From: Faecalibacterium sp. UBA1762
GTDB lineage: Bacteria > Bacillota > Clostridia > Oscillospirales > Ruminococcaceae
Assembly (NCBI GenBank): GCA_002314755.1
Contig: DCHC01000063.1
Coordinates: forward strand, 1 to 41,508
Direction: 5' to 3'
DNA length: 41,508 nt
Numbering within the stretch: the first letter of the stretch is position 1; the number at the start of each line of letters is the position of its first letter. The translations under genes and the position numbers were made by a program. The notes under the pieces are model-generated. The model was not told the origin of the DNA. It ran no database searches and was given only the letters and a program-made list of their open reading frames with translations. Below, piece after piece: positions 31,303 through 40,396 of the stretch.

Positions 31303-33858
31303 TTATTCCCTGCAAATTACCTTGACAATACCTCCATGGCGCATTGGAATCAGTATGCCGCCGTCACATTCGACAGCCGACCCCGGCATTTGCAGAAGGT
31401 TTACCTTACGAACTAAATACGGATGCTCTGGATTTGAAATATTGACGATAAGAATTTTGTTTTTGGGATAATAGTTGACAACCAGCCAATCTCCCGCTAC
31501 AGAAAGTTTCCCGCAGAGATTGTTGTCGTCTACAGTATACCTAATTCCCGATACCGCGTCCTCTGCCGTTATGTTGAGAGGATCAAAAATGACATAACCG
31601 CTTTTATAGATAAATAACATCTCTCGATCCGACAAAAAGACACCGCCGTTTTTATCGTTATACAACACGTCAGAAGCTTCCTTGACAACACGAACATCAC
31701 CGTTTTCTACGGTAAACCAAAAGATACGGTTGCTCCCGATTATTCCGGCAGTATCGTCCGAACCTTTGACAAGGTTTTTATTGTACAACAGTCCTGGGGC
31801 AAGCCCATCGGTTAGTTCTTTTTCCCGGCTAAGGGTATTTTTTGTTGTTATCTTCGCGATATGAAAGGTTTTCCACGAATCCTGTACCAGAACATAAGAA
31901 TTACCGAAGACAGCCAATTGGGAAACCGCTACATTTCTTACATCACTTTCCAAAGTATTCAAACGTTCAATACTTCCTGCCGTCACGGAATACAGAGAAA
32001 TACGCGTCCTTTCGGCAGTGACATATTTCTCGTTTCCAACAGAAGAAATATCCATAACCGGTTCCTCTACGGGGTAACGGTACAGAATATTCAGTGCAGG
32101 ATCCAACAAAAGCAGTTCGCTTTCGCACCCCGCCAAATACCCTTCCTCTGTTTTGCAAAGGGAATATACATCGTATTCCTGAAGCACACACACGGTATCG
32201 GGGATATCCTCAGAGAGATTTTCACTGCAATGAAGCAGGGACACTTCCGGCGCATTGACCGGAGAAACCCCTTTCCAGTCAAGGATATAAAGACCGCCAT
32301 AACCACAGGAAAACACAATCTTATTGTTTAAAAAACACACACCGGTGGTTGGCGCAATAATATATTGTTCCGGAGAAAACGGATACACGTATTTGCTGCC
32401 GGATTTCAAATCGTGATAATTATCACTGTCCGGCAAGATATGTACCTGAGGATTACTGATTAACACCGGTTCAGTCGGATCAGAGACATTGAAAATAAAC
32501 ATTCCGTTGTACGAATTGGTAAAGCAGGCTATGCCATCAGAGACCTGAATGCTCCAATCGTCATATCCGGCCCCGCGCATACAACCGGTCAAGTTCATGG
32601 AGGACACCCATTGTGAATGTTCAGGGTCCGAAATGTCATACACTTCAACGGCGTTTACTGTACCAACCCCCGGTTGGCCGACCGCATCATTACAGGTTAC
32701 CCCCTTATTTCCTGTGGCAATATAAAGAAAGGTACCGTCCACAAATGACTCACAACAGGCTCCGCTTACTTGAACGGAAGAAAGAAAACGCGGAGCCATG
32801 ACATCTGAGATATCGTACAGAAGTAGCTCTCTATCGTTCCAACAACTGATATAGAGAACGGATCCGCGCACATTACAACGATAACACTCCGCTGCATAGA
32901 TGATGCGGTTGACAAAGACCGGAGCTTCTGGATTTGTGATATCGATGATTTCAACTCCACCGAACCGGCAAGCTGCAATCAGGTAATTTCCGGCAAAACA
33001 AACATCATTACAATACTCCAGCGTGTTATAGTGGCAAAGCAAAGCCGGAGAATGCACATCTGATATATCTACCAGAAATAAGCCGTTTTCACGACAGGCA
33101 ACTGCGCCAATCCCATCACGGATTTCCAAATGTCGCACATTTCCCAGACCGTTGACAGAAGAAACGACATCCCCATCCGCATTTAAGACTGTCAGGCAGC
33201 CGTCACCGATAGCAAACAGATATCTCCCGTCTGTGACCACGTCCCAAATATTTCCGCTGAAGCATGCAGCGTCTTCGGACACAGCTTCTTTCAGGTCTTT
33301 CTCCGGATATATTCCATTTAGCAGGGAAGAGAGGTCGACATCAGCACCGTAAGCCTGAACAGACACATCTTCTATATATAACGGTTGAGCAGTGTCCATT
33401 TTCCACCGGATCTCGTTAAAACCCATCGTGGTGCAGGGCATGTAATAGTATTGCCACTGAGCGGAAAGCGGGTAGGTATACTCATTTCCAAAGCCTACCG
33501 TAACATGCGCCGCTCGGTCTGAGCGGGCTTTAAAGCTCAGAAGATATACGGTCCCCGACTCAAAAGGCTCCGCCGGTTGATAGGTCACCGTTGTATTTCC
33601 GTTTTCGTCCGTTCCGATTACACTTTTTAAAAGAAAGTCATTTTCCTCTATGACCGTAAGATTTTCTTCCACGTCTGCTTCCCGTACCGGTTCATCAGCC
33701 GCAACAGTTTCCTCATCTTCAATTTGAACCCGGTCGATAGCACCCCTGTCGTTTTCTGTTTTCTCACGAATCAGTAAAAACACCAGCCCTATCAGGCAGG
33801 CAATCAGTATAATCTTGGGTATAATACTGCGGAGAATTCTTTTTGTGTGTCTGTTCAT
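31303..33858 (-). CDS. Large membrane-anchored LVIVD-repeat beta-propeller protein
   Basis: 851 residues. A basic N-terminus and hydrophobic segment (about 13-30) act as an uncleaved anchor, so the bulk is extracellular. Residues 35-70 are acidic linker; about 75-190 look like a carbohydrate-binding-type beta-sandwich (FESGTVYLLSFKARSD, YIEDVSVQAYG). From 200 on, repeats of the LVIVD type are visible: LFLVDISDVHSPALL, VEIIDITNPEAPVFV, LLLYDISDVMAPRFL, VEVYDISDPEHSQWV, MFIFNVSDPTEPVLI and near the end ILIVNISNPEHPYLV. Such repeats build beta-propellers of unknown ligand. The gene and its partial neighbour are visibly more AT-rich than the flanks, suggesting acquisition. Function unknown; display on the cell surface is inferred. 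Confidence 0.75.
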   Translation of the reverse strand: MNRHTKRILRSIIPKIILIACLIGLVFLLIREKTENDRGAIDRVQIEDEETVAADEPVREADVEENLTVIEENDFLLKSVIGTDENGNTTVTYQPAEPFESGTVYLLSFKARSDRAAHVTVGFGNEYTYPLSAQWQYYYMPCTTMGFNEIRWKMDTAQPLYIEDVSVQAYGADVDLSSLLNGIYPEKDLKEAVSEDAACFSGNIWDVVTDGRYLFAIGDGCLTVLNADGDVVSSVNGLGNVRHLEIRDGIGAVACRENGLFLVDISDVHSPALLCHYNTLEYCNDVCFAGNYLIAACRFGGVEIIDITNPEAPVFVNRIIYAAECYRCNVRGSVLYISCWNDRELLLYDISDVMAPRFLSSVQVSGACCESFVDGTFLYIATGNKGVTCNDAVGQPGVGTVNAVEVYDISDPEHSQWVSSMNLTGCMRGAGYDDWSIQVSDGIACFTNSYNGMFIFNVSDPTEPVLISNPQVHILPDSDNYHDLKSGSKYVYPFSPEQYIIAPTTGVCFLNNKIVFSCGYGGLYILDWKGVSPVNAPEVSLLHCSENLSEDIPDTVCVLQEYDVYSLCKTEEGYLAGCESELLLLDPALNILYRYPVEEPVMDISSVGNEKYVTAERTRISLYSVTAGSIERLNTLESDVRNVAVSQLAVFGNSYVLVQDSWKTFHIAKITTKNTLSREKELTDGLAPGLLYNKNLVKGSDDTAGIIGSNRIFWFTVENGDVRVVKEASDVLYNDKNGGVFLSDREMLFIYKSGYVIFDPLNITAEDAVSGIRYTVDDNNLCGKLSVAGDWLVVNYYPKNKILIVNISNPEHPYLVRKVNLLQMPGSAVECDGGILIPMRHGGIVKVICRE

Positions 33859-33885
33859 ATCAAAAACTATCCTCTGTATATTATT

Positions 33886-34410
33886 TTATCCGGTACACGA
33901 TACGAGCCATTTACTGATTTTTTCGGACAGGATTTTCGTCAATGCACCAATGGTATCCCTGTATAAAACGGCAAGTGTTACAACTGTAGCGGTATAAATA
34001 CCTAATAACACAAACACAGCGCATGTCATCTGCAATCCGCTTTCAATCATCCGGGAATAGCACTCATATTTACCGTATGTGATCCAAAAATAATTGGAAT
34101 GAATCAGATAAATTATTAGAGAAAGTCCGGCAAACCGATTGATATGTTTATTGTAAAATGACCGCTTACTGAAAATATCAAAAAGAGAGACTGCCAGCAG
34201 TAAAACCAAAGGATTCATATAGGTGCAAAGCAAAAGACCTCTTTGGTTTAAAAAGGGAATATATTCTCCCATATAATTGAGCGCGATAATAAATATGACA
34301 ATTATCAAAAATGATAATGTTGCAGATAACACACTAATGCCATAGGTCATCATGCTGGTGGAATATACCGTCACTATCATTGTGCTGATATTTACCCTAA
34401 ATGTGACCAA
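33886..34410 (-). pseudogene. Acyltransferase family 3 protein, N-terminally truncated
   Basis: 174 residues with about five membrane segments corresponding to the C-terminal half of an Acyltransferase_3 (O-acetyltransferase) protein: YMNPLVLLLAVSLFDIF, then INRFAGLSLIIYLIHSNYFW, where the LIIYLIHSN stretch is the typical late-helix motif, and a final helix before a basic tail. Full proteins are about 330-380 residues and carry the catalytic His in the first helix; that part is absent. Only a TTG start is available at 34410, with no ribosome binding site. The region is very AT-rich. The truncation coincides with the change of composition and of strand near 34400. Confidence 0.75.
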
Positions 34411-34513
34411 CAGCGTATTCCGGATTCCCGGTTACAGATGGTTACCGCTTGGCATAAGCACCTTTGCGGTCTCGGTTTTTTTCAGCGGCAGCTTCGCGCG
34501 AAAAAAAGCGTGA
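34400..34513 (+). pseudogene. C-terminal remnant of an unidentified membrane protein
   Basis: A short plus-strand frame reads YRWLPLGISTFAVSVFFSGS followed by a basic FARKKA end and a TGA at 34511-34513: one hydrophobic segment plus a charged tail, as at the C-terminus of a membrane protein. The TGA overlaps a GTG start for the next gene (GTGA), the arrangement of coupled operon genes. Upstream the sequence switches to the acyltransferase on the other strand, so only the tail would have survived. Identity unknown. Confidence 0.35.
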
Positions 34514-35505
34514 TTGCCATGCTGAAGCCCTTTGGGGATCTGATCGAACAGTTTTTTCTGCCCTTTATCATTCCAACGCTGATCGCAACGGTTACTGCCG
34601 CAGTCGTTTATCAGAACAGCCGTTACACCCTGTCCTCCTACAAGTATGTACTGTGGACCTACGGCGCGTATCTTTTGGCCTTTTTAACGGTGAAACGATA
34701 TCAAAAAAAAGCGTTGTATCTAGAGCTGGCAGCTGGTGTCATTTCTTATCTGTCGGTCATCATCCGTGCTTTGGTAACTCGCGACCCGGGGCTGCTGGAG
34801 GTTCATGAGCTGACTTATATCTTCGGAATGCTTCTGCTTTTTTTCTGTTTTTATCAGGGCATTTCGCGAAGGGAGCGGATCATAACCTGTTCGGTATGTC
34901 TGCTGGGCGTGCTTCTCGGCAGCAAAAGAGCGTTGTGGCTGGCGCTCTTGGTCGCATTAGGGGTGTATCTGGTCTGCCGAAAACTTCTGAAATGGGAAAA
35001 AAAGGGCCAGCTCTTTGTTGGTTTGGTTGCGATCGCGGTGACCTTTGCATGGTTTGCCGTCATCAAGTACGGCATTTTTGATCTTTTTTGTGACCGGATG
35101 GGGGTCTCTGACAACTCCAGAAGGGTTATGTGGGACTATTTTAATATCTATTACGATCTGTCACCCGCCTATCCCGGCAGGGGGTTGACCTGCACCCTTG
35201 TGGAGATGAACCGAGTCCATAACCTGCTCAGGATTAATACCGCAATTTCCATTCACAATGAAATGTTGAGCATGTATATCGGCTGGGGCTTTCTGCCGTT
35301 TTTATACTTCATGGTCATGTATATAATCCGAAGAGTAAGATACCTGAACGGCGGAAAATATGAGAACAATTCCTGGATCTTTCTGGTAATTTCCCTTGTG
35401 TTTCTGATCATCAATTACTTCGGTTCGACTATGTTTAACATGGGCACATCCATGGTATACCTTACAATATGGACGGTATTCAGAGATGAAAAAGTGCAAG
35501 AATAA
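34510..35505 (+). CDS. O-antigen/polysaccharide polymerase-like membrane protein (Wzy-like)
   Basis: 331 residues from a GTG at 34510 that overlaps the preceding stop; an ATG at 34519 is the alternative. About eight or nine hydrophobic segments are present. A GSKRALWLALLVALGVYLV helix and a long extracellular loop with RRVMWDYFNIYYDLSPAYPGRGL...HNEMLSMYIGWGFLPFLY fit Wzy/O-antigen ligase-type polymerases, where an HN(E) motif in the large loop is common. It would join lipid-linked repeat units outside the membrane. It is shorter than most (about 400), so it may lack N-terminal helices because of the junction just upstream. It overlaps the next gene by 20 bases. Confidence 0.7.
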   Translation: MIAMLKPFGDLIEQFFLPFIIPTLIATVTAAVVYQNSRYTLSSYKYVLWTYGAYLLAFLTVKRYQKKALYLELAAGVISYLSVIIRALVTRDPGLLEVHELTYIFGMLLLFFCFYQGISRRERIITCSVCLLGVLLGSKRALWLALLVALGVYLVCRKLLKWEKKGQLFVGLVAIAVTFAWFAVIKYGIFDLFCDRMGVSDNSRRVMWDYFNIYYDLSPAYPGRGLTCTLVEMNRVHNLLRINTAISIHNEMLSMYIGWGFLPFLYFMVMYIIRRVRYLNGGKYENNSWIFLVISLVFLIINYFGSTMFNMGTSMVYLTIWTVFRDEKVQE

Positions 35506-37747
35506 AAAGCCGTTAATCGGCATACTGAGTATGCAGCGAATTGTCAATTACGGCTCTTTTCTGCAGGCGCTGGGTCTGAAGCGGATGCTGGGTGAGCTTG
35601 GCTATGACGCCGTTTTTGCGGATTTCTCTGTTGGAAAACGGTTTTCCGCCCAGAATATCCGAAACACACCGATATACCGGACTCTTCGGCGCTACCTGTC
35701 GTTTGTTAAGCCCCTGCCGCCCCAACCCATGCGGGACGCAATTGCCTCCCAGTACGGTGTGTTGGGACTGGATAACCGGTACCGATACCGCAGGCGGGTA
35801 GACACCCTGATTCTAGGCAGCGATGAGGTTTTTAATTTTATTCAAAACGAAAAAACCGTGGGTTGCTCTCCGGAACTGCTCGGCGTAAACAACCGGGCAA
35901 AGCGGTGCATCTCCTACGCTGCCTCCTGCGGAAACCTGACCGAAGCACGTCTGACCGACCGTGGTATGACATCGGTTTTCATCGCCGCCATGCACCGACT
36001 TTCGGCCATTTCGGTGCGGGATGAGCAGACTTACGCCCTTGTAAACAAACTAACCGGCATAATGCCGGTCATAAATGCCGATCCGGTGCTGGTGGCGGAT
36101 TTCGGGTCTTTGCTGGTAGACACTGTATCGATACGGGATTATATCCTGGTCTATGGCTATTCCGGTCGCTTTACCTCGGAAGAGGGAGAGGCTATCCGTA
36201 CCCTGGCCCGAAAGCGGGACAAAAAGCTGTATTCCCTGTCAGAGGTTCACCCCTTTTGCGATGATGTGATCTACTGTAAGCCGCTGGAGGTCATGGCCTA
36301 TTTTCAACACGCTGACCTGGTCATTACAGAGACCTTTCACGGGGTGGTCTTTTCTCTTTTGGCAGAAAAGAATTTTGCCGTGTTCGTACGCAGCGGTGAA
36401 GACGGAAACGAAAACAAGCTCTCCTCTTTGCTGCGGCAGTTTGACCTTGCGGGGAAAAAAGTCGATTCGGTCGCTGAGTTAGAGACCGTGCTGGAAAGGC
36501 CAGTTGATTTTGAGACCGTTCGACGCATCCGACAGTCAGAGCGAAGCAAAGCCTTGACCTACCTGCGGATTCAGCTTTGCCAAACAGAGCCGGAAAGCTG
36601 CTGCGGGTGCGAGGCGTGCGTCAATGCCTGTCCGCAAAACGCCATCACCATGGAAAAGGACGCTTGCGGCTATCGCTATCCCCGTACAGACAGCGAAAAA
36701 TGCATTCTTTGCGGCAGATGTATCGGGGTTTGCGGTTACCGTAAGGAGCCTTCCCTTTCCGTACCGAAAAAAGTGTTTGCCGCCTCCTGCCGGGATCAAT
36801 CCGTTACGGAACTAAGCGCGTCCGGCGGCGTTTTTCCAGTTTTGGCCCGGGTCATTCTGCGAAAACAGGGAACTGTGTACGGCTGCGCCTTTGACTATGC
36901 AGATGGATTGGCCGTGGCACGGCATATCCGGGTTTCCGACCAAAAGGAGCTTTGGCGACTTTCCGGCTCTAAATATGTACAAAGTGAGATTGGGGAAAGC
37001 TATACTCTTGCTAAAAAAGATCTGGAAGCCGGGAAAGCCGTTCTATTCTCCGGCACGCCCTGCCAGATTGACGGGCTGCGCAGCTTTTTGGGCAAAGACT
37101 ATCCCAATCTGGTCACCATCGACCTGGTCTGCCACGGCGTACCCAGTCAGGCAATGTTGGACGGCTATTTGACAGAACTGAACCGAAAACGCGGTGAAGG
37201 GTTAACAGAGCTTCGTTTCCGCAGCAAACGCGCAAGCTGGGGTGACCGTACCGGAGAATACACCTGTTTAGGGGCGGACGGCACCCAACACCGGTATGAA
37301 TTGCAAGGGAAAAATTCTTCCTACTATCGGATGTTTCTGCAGAAAGAGACCCTTCGGGAAAACTGTTATTCCTGCCCCTACGCCCAGCCGAAACGCTGCG
37401 GCGATATCACACTGGGGGATTATTGGGGCATTGAGACGGCACATCCGCAATTTGCCGAAATGCACGGAAAAGCAGGCATTTCCTGTGTTCTGCTCCAAAC
37501 AGAAAAGGGCATTGCTCTCTTTGAAGAGGGCAATGCAGAGTTGAACACGGTGGAATCTGCTTTGCAAAAGGTATCCTCTTTTAACGAGCAGCTGAACCGT
37601 CCCAGCAAGGCGGGAAAGCATCGAAACATCCTCCTGTGGCTTTTCTGGAATTTTAGCTACCGGCCGGTGGAACAGTACCAACGACTACTGATCCAAAAGG
37701 AAAAAACGGTACAGGCACTCAGGCAACGAAACAAAAGGAACGGTTGA
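35486..37747 (+). CDS. Fusion: polysaccharide pyruvyl transferase + FrhB-type iron-sulfur protein
   Basis: 753 residues in two parts. Residues about 8-345 are a polysaccharide pyruvyl transferase (PF04230 type): IGILSMQRIVNYGSFLQALG, LILGSDEVFN, SVRDEQTYAL, NADPVLVADF and TETFHGVVFSLL with H285. These enzymes add ketal pyruvate or related groups to glycans. Residues about 365-753 are a coenzyme F420 hydrogenase/dehydrogenase beta-subunit-like protein: two ferredoxin clusters, C372-x2-C-x2-C-x3-C382P and C406-x2-C-x2-C-x3-C416, then FSGTPCQIDGLR (521-532), DLVCHGVPS and CYSCPYAQPKRCGDITLGDYWG. The two are usually separate adjacent genes in glycan clusters. No stop or frame change separates them. 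Three bases separate it from the flippase gene. Confidence 0.88.
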   Translation: MKKCKNKKPLIGILSMQRIVNYGSFLQALGLKRMLGELGYDAVFADFSVGKRFSAQNIRNTPIYRTLRRYLSFVKPLPPQPMRDAIASQYGVLGLDNRYRYRRRVDTLILGSDEVFNFIQNEKTVGCSPELLGVNNRAKRCISYAASCGNLTEARLTDRGMTSVFIAAMHRLSAISVRDEQTYALVNKLTGIMPVINADPVLVADFGSLLVDTVSIRDYILVYGYSGRFTSEEGEAIRTLARKRDKKLYSLSEVHPFCDDVIYCKPLEVMAYFQHADLVITETFHGVVFSLLAEKNFAVFVRSGEDGNENKLSSLLRQFDLAGKKVDSVAELETVLERPVDFETVRRIRQSERSKALTYLRIQLCQTEPESCCGCEACVNACPQNAITMEKDACGYRYPRTDSEKCILCGRCIGVCGYRKEPSLSVPKKVFAASCRDQSVTELSASGGVFPVLARVILRKQGTVYGCAFDYADGLAVARHIRVSDQKELWRLSGSKYVQSEIGESYTLAKKDLEAGKAVLFSGTPCQIDGLRSFLGKDYPNLVTIDLVCHGVPSQAMLDGYLTELNRKRGEGLTELRFRSKRASWGDRTGEYTCLGADGTQHRYELQGKNSSYYRMFLQKETLRENCYSCPYAQPKRCGDITLGDYWGIETAHPQFAEMHGKAGISCVLLQTEKGIALFEEGNAELNTVESALQKVSSFNEQLNRPSKAGKHRNILLWLFWNFSYRPVEQYQRLLIQKEKTVQALRQRNKRNG

Positions 37748-37750
37748 GAT

Positions 37751-39205
37751 ATGCACAGTGGAAAGACAGTATTGAATAATTTTATGTGGCGACTTGCAGA
37801 GCGCTGGGGAGCGCAGCTGGTGTCCTTTGTCGTCTCCATTATGCTTGCCAGACTGCTTTCGCCGGATGCTTACGGAGAGCTTGCCCTGGTAACGGTCTTC
37901 ACCACTGTTTTACAGGTATTTATGGACAGCGGCTTCGGCAACGCCCTCATCCAAAAAAAAGACGCAGACGACTCGGATTTTACCACCGTTTTCTATTTCA
38001 ATCTGGCGGCAGCACTGATTCTGTTTGGCGGTATTTTTTTGGCTGCGCCTGCCATTGCCCGGTTTTATAGCAATTCTCATTTAATGCCGGTCGTTCGCGT
38101 AATGAGCGTCTCTCTCTTGATTTCGGCGATCAAAAATGTCCAACAGGCGTATGTGGCGCGCAAAATGATCTTCAAGCGCTTCTTTTTTGCCACCCTGGGC
38201 GGAACGGTTGGTGCGGCTGCGGTGGGGATCGCCATGGCCTACGGAGGCTGCGGTGTATGGGCACTGGTGGCGCAAAGCCTCCTGAATAATCTGACAGACA
38301 CGGTCATTTTGTGGTTTACCGTTAAATGGCGTCCGAAAGGTAAATTTTCCCTTGCCAGATTGAAAAGCATGTTTTCCTACGGCTGGAAGCTGCTCACCTC
38401 CTCCCTGCTGTACACCCTATATGAAAAGCTGCGGGAACTTCTCATCGGAAAGGTGTATCAGCCCAGCGATATCGCGTTTTTTGAAAAAAGCAACTCGCTT
38501 CCGCAGCTGATTGTGACCAATATCAATACCTCCATCGGCAGTGTGCTGTTCCCGGCAATGTCAGACGCGCAAGGCCAGCCGGATCGCGTCAAAGCGATGA
38601 CCCGCCGTGCCCTGCAAACAAGCACCTTCTTTTTGATGCCCATGATGATGGGGCTGGCGGTTTGTGCGGAGCCTGCGGTGCGGCTTCTGCTTACGGATAA
38701 GTGGCTGCCGTGTGTGCCGTATTTGCGGATCTTCTGCCTGACCGGCGCTTTTCTTCCGGTTCATACTGCCAACCTCAATGCCATCAAGGCATTGGGACGA
38801 AGCGATCTGTTTCTGAAACAAGAAATCATCAAAAGCGTGATCGGTATTGCGATCATCGCGCTGACGGTTCGCCACGGCGTACTGATGATGGCGTACGGCT
38901 GTGTTATCTCCGGCGTCTTCAGCCAACTGATCAACTCCTATCCCAACAAATATTTGATCTGTTACCCCTACTGTCAGCAGCTTCGTGATATTTTCCCGCA
39001 GCTGGTATTGTCCTGTGTAATGGGTACAGCGGTATACTGTGTTTCCTTAATTCCCATGAAGATCCCTCTCAGCCTTGCCCTTTGTGTTGCCACCGGTGTT
39101 TTGGTGTACGGGACGGCAGCGCTCACCTTAAAATGTGAGAGCTTTGTCTACTGTGTCCGAATGACAAAAGACTTGTTAGCGCAGGTTAGAAAACATGCAA
39201 GCTGA
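37751..39205 (+). CDS. Polysaccharide flippase (Wzx/PST family, MOP superfamily)
   Basis: 484 residues with about twelve to fourteen hydrophobic segments, normal length. The N-terminus NNFMWRLAERWGAQLVSFVVS followed by LARLLSPDAYGELALVTVF is the hallmark of the WzxC-like branch, and later FEKSNSLPQLIVTNINTSIGSVLFPAMS and AIKALGRSDLFLKQEI are also typical. It flips undecaprenyl-linked repeat units across the membrane for the polymerase encoded at 34510. It sits between the pyruvyl transferase fusion and a GT4 gene in one operon. Confidence 0.92.
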   Translation: MHSGKTVLNNFMWRLAERWGAQLVSFVVSIMLARLLSPDAYGELALVTVFTTVLQVFMDSGFGNALIQKKDADDSDFTTVFYFNLAAALILFGGIFLAAPAIARFYSNSHLMPVVRVMSVSLLISAIKNVQQAYVARKMIFKRFFFATLGGTVGAAAVGIAMAYGGCGVWALVAQSLLNNLTDTVILWFTVKWRPKGKFSLARLKSMFSYGWKLLTSSLLYTLYEKLRELLIGKVYQPSDIAFFEKSNSLPQLIVTNINTSIGSVLFPAMSDAQGQPDRVKAMTRRALQTSTFFLMPMMMGLAVCAEPAVRLLLTDKWLPCVPYLRIFCLTGAFLPVHTANLNAIKALGRSDLFLKQEIIKSVIGIAIIALTVRHGVLMMAYGCVISGVFSQLINSYPNKYLICYPYCQQLRDIFPQLVLSCVMGTAVYCVSLIPMKIPLSLALCVATGVLVYGTAALTLKCESFVYCVRMTKDLLAQVRKHAS

Positions 39206-39256
39206 GCAGGATATCGCCATGCAAGCAGAAAAAGACAGGAGGGAACAAACTGCCTC

Positions 39257-40396
39257 ATGAGAATTGCCATGATAGGGCAAAAAAAGGTCCCCAGCCGCGA
39301 GGGCGGCGTGGAGATTGTTGTGGAAAAGCTGGCGGCGGGGCTGGCAGAGCGCGGCCATTCGGTCACTCTGTACAATCGCCGAAAACACGGCCAGCCAGAC
39401 ACCTCCGATCTGCTTTTGCGGGATCGGGTCGTGTGCAAGACCGTCTTTACGATAGACCGAATGGGCTTTGCCGCCGTATCCGCCTCCCTGATCGGTTCCG
39501 TCCGGGCGGCGTTCGGCTCCTACGACATCGTTCATTATCACGCGGAAGGGCCTGCTCTGTTCTGCCTGATTCCCAAGCTGATGGGCAAAACAATAGTGGT
39601 AACCGTTCACGGCTTAGACTGGAAACGAGAAAAATGGGGAAGATTTGCCCGACAGATGATCAAATTGGGCGAAAAAGCCGCCGTACGATGGGCTGATCGC
39701 ATCATTGTTCTGTCGGAAAATATGCAGCGTTATTTTATGCAGGAATACGGTTTGAAAACCGAGTTTATCCCCAACGGTGTTGAACTGCCGGAGATTCCGG
39801 AAACCGGCGCAAGGGAAAGCTATCTGCTGTTTTTGGGGCGTCTGGTCCCGGAAAAAGGTGTGCACACCTTGATTGAAGCGTTTCAAAAGGTGAAGGATGA
39901 CCCTGCGCTGAAAGGGAAAAAGCTGATTATTGCCGGGGGCTGCAGCGACACCGAGAACTACTGCCGATATCTGCGAAGGCTGGCGGAAGGCGACGGCCGC
40001 ATTGAATTTACAGGCTTCGTACAGGGCAGACGCCTTGCAGAATTGTTCAGCAACGCCTATCTGTACATTCTCCCCTCCTCTGTGGAGGGAATGCCGCTTT
40101 CGCTGCTGGAGGCTATGAGCTACGGCAATTGCTGCCTTGTCAGCGATATTCCGGAACTGACCGAGGTGGTGGGAGACTGCGGCATTGTCTGCCGTGTCGG
40201 AGACAGCAACGATCTTGCAGAAAAACTGCGGACAGACCCTCAGATTATTGCCGGATACCGAAGCGTTGCCCGCGGTGATATTCTGCGCCGGTATGACTGG
40301 AATACCACGATTGAAAAGAACCTAAAGATATATGAAAGTGCTGTCGGCGTGCATAAACGGCACTTTACGGAGGCTAAGAACGACAAAAATGGCTAA
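39257..40396 (+). CDS. GT4 family glycosyltransferase
   Basis: 379 residues, complete GT-B enzyme. The N-terminus MRIAMIGQKKVPSREGGVEIV carries the acceptor loop typical of rhamnosyl-/CpsE-like GT4 proteins (PSREGGVE). Later come VVTVHGLDWKREKWG, ADRIIVLSENM, FIPNGVELPE, FLGRLVPEKGVHTLIEAF, and the donor-site E-x7-E element in SSVEGMPLSLLEAMSYG. It transfers a sugar to the lipid-linked repeat in the cytoplasm. AGGAGGG lies 13 bases before the ATG. It overlaps the radical SAM gene by eight bases. Confidence 0.92.
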   Translation: MRIAMIGQKKVPSREGGVEIVVEKLAAGLAERGHSVTLYNRRKHGQPDTSDLLLRDRVVCKTVFTIDRMGFAAVSASLIGSVRAAFGSYDIVHYHAEGPALFCLIPKLMGKTIVVTVHGLDWKREKWGRFARQMIKLGEKAAVRWADRIIVLSENMQRYFMQEYGLKTEFIPNGVELPEIPETGARESYLLFLGRLVPEKGVHTLIEAFQKVKDDPALKGKKLIIAGGCSDTENYCRYLRRLAEGDGRIEFTGFVQGRRLAELFSNAYLYILPSSVEGMPLSLLEAMSYGNCCLVSDIPELTEVVGDCGIVCRVGDSNDLAEKLRTDPQIIAGYRSVARGDILRRYDWNTTIEKNLKIYESAVGVHKRHFTEAKNDKNG

